Part shown: positions 35,250-43,432 of the stretch, piece after piece
Layout of the letters: each line of letters starts with the position of its first letter
Numbering within the stretch: position 1 is the first letter of the stretch
NCBI GenBank assembly: GCA_013054445.1
Contig: JAAMPI010000316.1
Coordinates: 1 to 43,432, forward strand
Origin: Cudoniella acicularis
Lineage: Eukaryota > Ascomycota > Leotiomycetes > Helotiales > Helotiaceae
DNA: 43,432 nt
Direction of reading: 5' to 3'
Translations under genes and position numbers: made by a program
Notes under the pieces: generated by a model
What the model saw: only the letters and a program-made list of their open reading frames with translations
Databases searched by the model: none
Told to the model about the DNA's origin: nothing

Positions 35250-36742
35250 ATGACTTCGAAATCCATTAAGAACGTGGTGATTATCGGCGGAGGAATATCA
35301 GTACGTTTTCTAGCCTTAAATCGCGATTCAGCGCTAGTTACTAAACACCATTAAAGGGACCAGCACTCGCCCTAGCACTGCAAAAACATAGCATCAATTC
35401 CACTCTCTATGAAGGACGTCCCTCCAACTACAAAGTTGGAGGGAGCATAGCCCTTAGCTCTAATGCGATGCGAATGCTAGACAATCTAGGCCTTGCCACC
35501 AAAACTCGCTCTATCGGGTATCCGGGTGACACCATGTCCCTAGTAAACCTCGAGGGCAAAGAATTAGGAATCCTCACTTGGGGATCAGAAACACTCTTCG
35601 GATACCCGGCCATTATCACTTATCGCAACTCCATACGAGAGCTTCTTCTCGACGAGTGCCAGAAAAACGGTATATCAGTTAGATATGATATGCGCTTTGT
35701 TGGCGCTTCCGAAGATCCGGAGACCGGGATAGCAACAGCTCGGTTCGCTAATGGAGAGATTGTGGAAGCAGACCTCCTAGTTGGAGCAGATGGGATATTC
35801 TCTCGAGTGCGAGAAGCCATCATGCCGGGTCACACGCCCAAATTCCGTGGACAAGTCACTGTTCGAGGTTTCACTGCTTCCAAGAACATCAAGGGCCTCG
35901 ATAAAAACGATGTTCGCAGCAAGATTGTGTTGAGTCCTGCTGGCTCATTTGCTGTCCTCCCAGCAGACAAAGACGCCGATCATATCATATTCTTTTCTAC
36001 GCTCACTACCCATGCACGTTCGAAAGAAGAATGGCGAGAATTCTCGAAGGATCAGGTGGGATTGAAGGCGATGCTGCAAGATCCATTCTCTAAAGAGCCT
36101 TGGTCAGAGTATATCCGCAATCTTGTTACGCAAACGCCGGTTGAGGGGTTTGACTGTTGGCCGTACGTCAAATTTCTGTTTTAATCTTGTTGACCTAAGC
36201 ACCCCGTCACCCATTGACAATGTCTTCTTTTCTTGCATAATCGTTGTCGTTTAAATTTCAATATTTACCCAAGCACATCACTTATCCTTCTACCCAGATT
36301 CCACACCATCACAATCCCCCAATACACCTCCACCCACGGCCATATCCTCGTCCTCGGCGATGCAGCCCACGGTCTCCCGCCCAGCGCAGGCCAAGGGGGA
36401 TCTATGGCCCTCGAAGATGCACTAACCCTCGCCCTCACCATCTCTCACTTCAACACCGCTCTTTCCTCCCCTTCCCCATCACCATCCTTGCTAAACCACC
36501 TTCACATATGGCACCACATCCGCAAACAGAGAATCGCCAAAGTAGAAGAACGCACAAACGCAAGCACGAGTACAAGGACAGCTACTCTAACTAAGAGTGA
36601 GGAGGAGAGGGGGGAGAAAGAGAAGGCGTTGAAGGAGGTTAGTGGGAAAGGTGTGGAGTTGGAGTGGCTTTATGGGTATAGTGTTGAGGGGTTTGAGGGA
36701 GAGTTTGAGGGGCGTTTGGCTGGGGTAGGTGACGGGGAGTAA
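35250..36742 (+). CDS. FAD-dependent monooxygenase (salicylate hydroxylase/UbiH-like)
   Basis: A group A flavoprotein aromatic hydroxylase-like enzyme using NAD(P)H and O2. Exons 35250-35300, 35357-36162 and 36298-36742 give 433 aa. The dinucleotide-binding GxGxxG is split by intron 1 (VVIIGGGIS/GPALALAL). The DG motif is LLVGADGIFSRVREAI. The GD motif lies just after intron 2 (ILVLGDAAHGLPPSAGQGGS, then MALEDALTLA). Junctions are GTACGT/AAAG and GTACGT/CCAG; intron 2 is long (135 nt). The C-terminus is Lys/Glu-rich and low-complexity, and shorter than in well-studied hydroxylases. No other biosynthetic gene is adjacent, so a cluster role is not supported. Confidence 0.88.
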
Positions 36743-37593
36743 TAGGTGAGAAGTGGGGAGAAGGAATAGGGGAGAATAAGGTGGATGGAAGTGGATTTCG
36801 GATAATGAAATGATGGGGGACATAATTGTTCTCCTGTTTTGAGACATTGAGTTTTCAACTTTCGTTTTGACCGACTGGCCCTCTCTTTTCGTATCACCAC
36901 TTCCAAAGTAGGTGGAAAAATAAAGGTCTCTGCCTAGGTTCTAGAAAGAAGTTCGGTTGTGGTAATCTTACTTAGTCTCTAGGTCGAAGACTTTCTATTG
37001 CGCAATCAATTAATTCTTTTTGGTTCTATGGAGTTGTGCAGTGTTCCTTCCGGTTTAGCTTGCCACAAACATCGCTCCCTCTCGCGAGAACAAACGACTA
37101 ACCTTTCCCTATATCGCGAGACCTCAAATACAGGGGTGAGTTAATTTATTTGTGTTATATGCTAATATTTTTCGCTTCATATTAGAAGTTATGTAGGTCC
37201 CACCGAGCGATACCACCTTTTTTGAGTCCAAAAAAAAGCACCGATTTGCGGTTAGCTAAGAAGAATGGAGCTCTACCAATATGGGAGCCTTCTCAGCTAG
37301 TTGATGATGGCCTTTGATGCTCGAGGGGGAGCGCGTCATGTGACGGGCCCCGTGTCCAAAAATAATTTCTGCACCTGATCCTTCAATGCTTTAATACGAG
37401 TGAAGGGAGAATCCGAGAAACTAGATATAATCCAGCTTCGACTTGAAGACATAATGTTAGCTATATTTTAATTTTAACGAGGAATAAAAATGGCATTATT
37501 TATTGTCGTAGATGATGAATTTTCGCGCTGAGAAATGAAAGGGAAAGAACTTGTAAACCGGGTGAATCTACTAAGATGGCTTGAGCCCCTTCG
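36743..37593. other. Convergent 3' region, nothing recognised
   Basis: 851 bp, AT-rich, between the ends of the monooxygenase and the DUF3716 gene. No repeats or ORFs with support. Confidence 0.4.
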
Positions 37594-39434
37594 TTAGCGT
37601 AGCGGGGGCTTCCTACTCCGCTCCTCAGTGGTGTCAGCACTCCGCCTCGCAAACTCCAAGCTCAACGCCGCGGATATGAGGTGGCTTTGACTTTGCAGTG
37701 CCATCAACTCTTGATTCGAAACAGAAGACAGCTGCATTCTAACCTGTTCGATCGTATGCATTTCGAATTTGCCATTTCGCTCAATGCGTAAGAAGGACCA
37801 TGGTGCTGTATCCGCAAGAGGAACCTTGTAAGGGTTGGTCACAGGATTATATGATGAAGAATTAGGGTTTTGTCCATGTGGTACTCCGTTTGTAATCATA
37901 GAGGGCATAGTGGTCGTTGGCGGTGGCGGACGAGGGGCAGTTGTGAGGTCGATTAGCGGAGTATTAGACTTTTGCCCACCTAGTACTTCATTTGCAATTA
38001 TAGAGGATAAATGGGTCTTTGGCGGTGGGGAGCGAGGGGTGGCTGTGAAGCTAAATAGCGAAGTATCAGAGCGTCGTCCATTTGGTACTCCACTTGCAAC
38101 CATAGAGGGCGTAGGGGTCTCTGGCGGTGACGGGCGACATAATGAAGGAGGCGGAACCGGTGATTTTGTTTTAGGCCCTGTACTTGTCAATCCCAAAACA
38201 TGGTCAATATCAAAAGGCTATACTTGCCCTGTTTGGTTTTTTCGGACCGAAAGGAGCACTTCGACTTGCCACTCGAGGCATAATGACATGTTACACATCC
38301 ACCTCCCAAGAAGGCTCTTGCGCCAACGCCCTTCACATAGGTTCACGATGCACTCGGAAAATGCACCATTTTCCTTAGCACATTTATCACACTTGGTCGA
38401 AGCCACTTCGCCAACAACAGAAGCCACCAATGCTTCCCAAAATTGTTGTCGGTTGCTGAGATTCCTTCCTAGCTTAAATGGTGCGTTCCGTACCTGTTCC
38501 ATTGCTAATAGTGCTTTATTTTGATCCTTTGTCTTCATAACCTCGGGAAGATTGGCAAGAGCCTGATCAGCATCAGCATTCTCTATCTTCCAAGAAGAAG
38601 GTCGATTCTGAGAGGAGAGAGAGTAAGAAGATTCAAAATGTCCAAAATACGGTGAAGCGGTCCTAGATTGAGAATTGAAGACACCTGGAGTCGACGTCAA
38701 GGTTTTCGTTCGCTTCGTTGGCGGCTCGGCGGGAATCTTCTTGAGGGCCACCCGCTGTGGCAAGTTGACTGCGTGATTGTGGGCAACATTGGAGGCCTCT
38801 GTAACCTCTATCCAAATTTTAATTAGTATGTGTGCCTGGGAATATTTCTGATTATTAGGAAAAGTCACTTACCTTGACTACATTCACAATCCTCCTCCAT
38901 CGGTGTACCAGCAGCCTCCTCCAGCACGTTCTTACCCTGCTCCACCTTCCGCTTCCGCTTTCGACCCCGCGACTCATTACCATGGTGGCCGGGTTCAAAT
39001 CCATTGAATTCATTGCCAACGCTGACGACGCTTTCTTCATATGGAGATGGAGATCGGAGATGTTCACTACGGTCACGAGCTGGACCTGATCCTTCCACCT
39101 CCCTGGCAGGCATATTGTCAATCTTAGCCAATGAGTATACTTTGGGTACATGCCAATGACGAGGAGCAAAATACTTCTTTCGGATGTTTGAAGTTGGAGA
39201 CGACGGAGATGGTTCGATCTTGATGGTATGTGGTTTAGGCATTCTAGTGACCAAGGGGTCAGCTTGACTGTCGGTCGAAGGAAAATGAACGCGATTAATT
39301 CGACTTTGGTTTGACTGAACAGAGCACTTTTGTACACTAGCTGTGGAAGAGAAGGTAGTGATCGGATGTAGCTGCGAGGTGCTCGTAGGTGCATGTGCTG
39401 CGTCACCGTTCTTCGGTGAAAGAGGGGGCGGCAT
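37594..39434 (-). CDS. DUF3716-type Cys-rich protein, possible nuclear factor (one apparent 1-nt insertion)
   Basis: Exons are 39434-38873, 38807-38224 and 38182-37594. The N-terminal half is disordered with a basic RGRKRKRKVEQ nuclear-signal-like stretch. The centre has a Cys module: CDKCAKENGAFSECIV, then after a one-base slip GGCVTCHYASSGKSKCSF. This matches the two halves of DUF3716, a domain common in Leotiomycetes and Eurotiomycetes with probable zinc ligands. The frame slip lies near 38336-38342; the exon sum is 1735 nt, and removing one base gives 577 aa. The C-terminal exon has three similar imperfect repeats (PP-x4-P-S-[MI]-[VI]-x-[NS]-[GE]-V) and a final helix (MHTIEQVRMQLSSVSNQELM). 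Intron 2 is only 41 nt and is the least certain junction. The start is ATG 39434. Function is unknown. Confidence 0.75.
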
Positions 39435-40805
39435 GATGGGAAGATTGGGGATTGTGTACCAAAGGAGATAGCGCGTGGTGGACAAAAACTAATACGATAT
39501 CAAAGATCGACGGACGCATCTGTTGAGAGATGCCGGAACGTGGAGTTGCGTATATTGAAGTTGAAGCTTCAAGCTTCCCGTCTCACGTTTCCCTTCCGAG
39601 TACAGGGTATAGTACGAGCCGTGTCCGGGAGGGTGCTCTGCCTTTCAATTAAGCATCTCTGAAGCGATCAGATAGCTTCCTATGAGTAAAAATTAAAGCG
39701 TATAGCGTTATCATATAGCTTTGGTACAGTTGAGATGACAAGCGTTTGTGGTGTTCGGAAGTTATGGCGGGGTTGGATGCTCGTTAAATCATAGGGGTAG
39801 GCTTAAGGTTAAGTGCCCGGTCAGGGTGTCCCTTGTCACGGGAGCGGGAATCCGACTCCCGTGCCGACTCTTCCCGGACCCCGCGCTGCTGAACTTTGAA
39901 GCTATTCCCACGTTGAGCCTAGGTGCGGAGTTGGCGTGAGAATCATCCGCCATTCCGACAGTAGGGAACTGGTCATTGCAACCATTGTTTTACAAGTTCA
40001 CCAGAGCACGAAATTTTTGAAACTCTAGATTCCCGGCTCCGAATATGTTCACGACCATGAGTTTTCTTCTCCTCTCCCTTGGTTCCTCCGTACCTATTAT
40101 CCCTTTGGCTGATCCTGATCCACTAAAAATAGGCTAAGACTCACGTGGCAATGGAGGAGACGAGAACATAACACTGTATAATACTTTGAGGCCATAGGAT
40201 ATACCAGACAAATTGCTCAAAAATAAAAGATTAACAATAAGAGGTAAGTCAAATGCCACTTCGTCTTTGAAGCCCTGATTTTGCAATTCAATTATTTCTA
40301 AACTAATTCAGATGTTCTGCTGTCGAATATATTTGCGCTGTCGGGATATTTAATAGCTCGAACTTTGAACGGATTTTACAATTTAGTGTTTTCTGGTGAA
40401 AACGGGAGGTCAAGCCACTTGCCCTCTCGCCCACTTCCTGAAGTACCAGTACCAGTTGCATATGTTACTTATTTCTTTTAAGCTTTACTAGTGTTCTCGC
40501 TGACGGAAGATAGTACGTAGTTGGCTGTGATTCGGTTGGTAGTATGAGAGTCGACAGTTCTGTTTATAGCTTCGCAACAGTAAGGAATGTTATGAGCTCT
40601 GTCAACCTGCAAGGAAAAGTTTATATACTCTCCTAGATATTAAAACACATTTGCTTTCTAAGTGAATACGAAGCAGAGGAACAAGATACAACGAGGTGAA
40701 TTACAGCAGCAAAAGATGTACTCTTTCCGGTTTCTAATTTTTAAAAGTCTTCGCGAAAAAAAAGTTCAAAAAGTAGCAAGACTTCAGTCACATTATCCAA
40801 TTCCT
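39435..40805. other. 1.4-kb gene-free region
   Basis: Promoter side of the DUF3716 gene, then AT-rich sequence up to the HET relic. I see no tRNA, repeat or coding signal. A CG-rich patch at 39820-39890 contains paired CACGGGAG/ACTCCCGTG words but does not fold as a tRNA. Confidence 0.4.
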
Positions 40806-41474
40806 TTAAGTTTTCCTGCTCTTCCTGAATGGAATTATATAACAAGTGATTTTATAAATTTGAGATATTTCCAAAATTAAAATTAGGTCAATGCGGCGAT
40901 TCTCGTATTGTGTTTCCATAGTAGCACTTGAAAGGCTCTTATACTCCTGAGCAAATGCGATTCTACGATACGCTCCAAGCACCCGATTTGACTTAACTAG
41001 TAACAGTCCCATGGTTTCGAATGGATCTTGCGTAGTATGCCTGATTCGCGCGACCACTGGAGAGTGATAAACCTGGTCCACGCCAACCTTTGTACCAGAT
41101 AGCACATCAAGTTTTACGGAAAGCCGTATTTCACCCAATACAGACTGCGCATACAAGTCGTAAGAGTCGTCATTTTCGTCGCTAACATAATCCCAGCGGA
41201 TAGGCGACATAAAACCACGAAAAGATATTGTTCCCGTCCCTGTCCCGAAAGGGGTCTTCGTCGCTAGTGTACGATTGACTTCGAGAATTTCCACCAGTAG
41301 ATGAAATGTATTTGGGTCCGAGATTGAAGGAGACGGATGGACAACTATGCACTGTGCTAGGGATGCCCAGGACCATGTTGGCGCAGATGAGGGTGATATC
41401 CTCTGGTGTGCCACTCCGGAGCCATTAGAAATTCTAGAAATAGCCCTCAAGAGATCTCGGATAAGGACCGCCAG
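40806..41474 (-). pseudogene. C-terminal fragment of a HET-domain (heterokaryon incompatibility) protein
   Basis: The open frame reads SSAPTWSWASLAQCIVVHPS, the conserved 'PSWSWAS' block that follows the HET domain proper. It continues to MGLLLVKSNRVLGAYRRIAF, which matches the usual C-terminal G-x-LLL...G-x-[FY]RRIG segment. An in-frame TAG (41477-41475) stands directly upstream and there is no ATG, no HET domain and no acceptor that would bring one in. It is therefore a remnant of about 220 codons. HET proteins control non-self recognition between fungal strains; this piece alone would not. Confidence 0.7.
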
Positions 41475-42178
41475 CTAGAGTCTAAATAGGTAAGATGTTT
41501 TAGGGAGAAAACTTGAGAACATCTAAGCTACTAATGCGACAAGACGTGAGATTGCTGGTAGCTTGTCCATACAAAATGTGAATTGTCGTTTCGAGTAAAA
41601 AAAAAACCAGCCACCTCCAATGATAACATAAATATTCACGCTACATGGGATCTATTTGTTAGTCACGTGATGAGGTTGAAATAGGAATTAGGGGTTCGGT
41701 AAACTCAACCTGGAACATGCTTCGTGTGCATGAGACGACAGGCCAAAGTCAATGGACCTTCGTAACCTGTCTACTACCGGCAATAAAAGAGCTTGGGAAC
41801 ACACATGCAAGTGCGAATGAGCTGGCGGGCGCAGAGAGCGGTCAACCATATATTAATTGCAAGCATCTCTGACTGCATTCCCCCACGCGGGATTGCTGTG
41901 CATGTTTGCTGAAGCTTGAGGGGGCGCGAAACGTCATTGAGCCGAGAGACACCTGCTACCCAAGCAATTCCAACCCCACTATTCGGAGCTGCCCAGTCGA
42001 TACCGAGCTTCACTCTGCACTCCTTCTCTGCTTCAATTGACCACCAACCCCCCAATTGAGCGGAATATATCCTTACATCGCGACCCGTTTCCTTGATACA
42101 TGCGCTGAAGCATCACCTCGCTGTCGCACTAGAAAGCAATGCCTTCGTGATTAGCACAAGCCAGTCAGCCCCACCTTC
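41475..42178. promoter_or_regulatory. Promoter and leader of the PKA-like kinase, with two minimal uORFs
   Basis: 704 bp without a gene. Two tiny upstream ORFs lie in the last 80 nt: ATG CGC TGA (42100-42108) and ATG CCT TCG TGA (42139-42150). Both precede the kinase ATG at 42179 and would be in the leader if transcription starts further upstream. They may limit translation of the kinase. Confidence 0.5.
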
Positions 42179-43432
42179 ATGAAATCAGTGTCGCGAATGG
42201 CCGCCGCGGTCCTACAGAAGACGACATACGCAGGAGGAGTGTCAGCGACCTCCTCTCCCATCGCAAGCACCCAGCAGACCGCCATGGCGACGTCCCAGAT
42301 TGCAGAGCAGGAGAAGGACTTCGTCGCGCATTTCTCTGACCAGCAGCACCCTCTGCCCTCGCAGGAGATCCAACAGGATTCGAGGAACAAGGAATTGGGT
42401 CGCAGCTCGAGGGGTTTGAGTGTCCGCGATTTCGACCTCGTCAGGACGTTGGGAACGGGTACGTGCTGCTGTTTTCTTCGCATATATTGATGTTGTGCGA
42501 ATTCGTTGTGGGATCTTGCATGCTGAGGAGTCTGGACCTACAGGAACTTTTGCGAGGGTGTGGCTTGTGAGGCTGGCGAACCCCGCCCACGAAGATCGCG
42601 ATAAGGTATACGCGCTGAAGGTGTTGCGAAAGGTTGAAGGTGAGTGCTGTCGGAAAAGCAATTGATGCTTTGCTGATGAGCGCTGGCAGTCATTAAGCTG
42701 AAACAAGTTGATCATGTCAACCACGAGCGCTCGGTGCTTGCAGACGTTGCTGGACATCCCTTCATCACCACATTAATAACTACATTTTCTGATCATGATT
42801 CTTTATATATGCTTGTAAGTACTTCCTCGGCCAATTAATACCATCGCGCTGACACTGCCAGTTGGATTACTGCCCTGGAGGCGAAGTATTTTCATACCTC
42901 CGCAAAGCAAAACGATTTGACGAAAACACCGCACGCTTTTACGCTGCAGAGATAGTCCTCATCCTCGAATTTCTCCACGAAGGCGAAGGAGTTGCATATC
43001 GCGACCTGAAACCCGAGAATTTGTTACTGGATGCAGAAGGACATATCAAATTGGTTGATTTTGGATTTGCAAAGCGTCTTGGTAACAGTAAGCGCAAGTC
43101 ATTTAACTTTCTCAAATGGGGTCGCAAAAGAGAAGTTGTTAGTGAGGAGAAACTCATTGACTCTAATAAAGGGGAAACATACACACTGTGCGGAACGCCA
43201 GAGTATCTTGCTCCCGAAGTCATTCAATCAAAAGGCCATACTACGGCCGTCGATTGGTGGGCATTGGGAATATTGATATACGAGTTTTTGACGGGATACC
43301 CGCCATTTTGGAATTCGAACCCAATAGAGATATATAAACAGTGGGTTTCACCCTTTTCTCTTGTTCATGCTCCTCTATATATATTCTCCTCTTCGCGATA
43401 TTGATATTCGGTCAGAATTGTCTCGAAACCCG
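42179..43432 (+). CDS. PKA catalytic-subunit-like AGC kinase (PKA2 type), cut by the window end
   Basis: cAMP-signalling-type Ser/Thr kinase. Exons are 42179-42458, 42544-42639, 42690-42814 and 42862-43340, with a further intron starting GTGGGT at 43341; the 3' part lies outside the window. Residues 1-75 are disordered. The kinase domain shows [11 protein letters not shown] (Gly loop), YALKVLRK (ATP Lys), [20 protein letters not shown], the catalytic loop [21 protein letters not shown], the T-loop Thr in [16 protein letters not shown], and [20 protein letters not shown]. Between DFG and the T-loop there is an insert of about 30 residues ([20 protein letters not shown] and following) that canonical PKA lacks. 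The hydrophobic segments otherwise fit the divergent second PKA catalytic subunit of filamentous fungi; exact class needs a tree. Confidence 0.88.

Noticed and set aside
39781..39880. Possible tRNA or structured RNA in a GC-rich patch
   Set aside because: Paired words exist but there is no A box, B box or cloverleaf with proper stem lengths.
35250..41474. Secondary-metabolite gene cluster around the FAD monooxygenase, acyl-CoA ligase and glycosyltransferase
   Set aside because: There is no polyketide synthase, NRPS, terpene synthase, transporter or pathway regulator. The genes are separated by 1-2 kb and look unrelated.

Overview
The window is nuclear DNA of a filamentous ascomycete (Pezizomycotina; Leotiomycetes is my best guess and is not proven). 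It contains about 16 intact or nearly intact protein genes plus three gene relics. Most genes carry introns of 45-90 nt with GTAAGT-like donors, CTAAC/CTGAC-like branch points and CAG/TAG acceptors. I joined exons by reading frame and protein-family continuity. I saw no tRNA, rRNA, CRISPR array, complete transposon or prokaryotic feature.

Left part (1-24.7 kb) is a conserved housekeeping block, with genes mostly alternating in strand. In order: a 2EXR-like protein (+), the pore-membrane nucleoporin POM152 (-), a UCH37-type deubiquitinase (+), an F-box/SirB1-like/HspQ-like protein (-), an SPX-RING ubiquitin ligase (-), the 60S-biogenesis J-protein JJJ1 (+), the autophagy protease ATG4 (-), the G-patch protein SQS1 (+), histone H2B (-) and an RfeG-like protein (+). 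Protein turnover recurs (UCH, F-box, SPX-RING, ATG4), as does RNA/ribosome maturation (JJJ1, SQS1). This is probably chance neighbourhood, not an operon-like system.

The middle (24.7-28.3 kb) is gene-poor. It holds two decayed genes, an APH-family kinase-like relic (-) and an HNH-nuclease-domain relic (+), which are truncated against each other at about 27.67 kb. Their disabling changes are mostly C:G to T:A transitions, as repeat-induced point mutation (RIP) would leave.

The right part (28.6-43.4 kb) is more accessory. It holds a medium-chain acyl-CoA ligase with a putative mitochondrial presequence (-), a GT32/OCH1-like glycosyltransferase (-), an FAD monooxygenase (+), a DUF3716 Cys-rich protein (-), a fragment of a HET-domain protein (-), and a PKA-like AGC kinase (+) that runs off the end of the window.

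Four otherwise well-conserved genes (H2B, SPX-RING, acyl-CoA ligase, DUF3716 protein) each need exactly one single-base correction to read through. Because H2B is essential and usually single-copy, this looks more like residual assembly indels than decay. I found no convincing new system. The most useful points are the GC-AG intron in the F-box gene, the relic junction, the indel set, the insert in the kinase activation segment, and the palindromic TACCTAGGTA sites.
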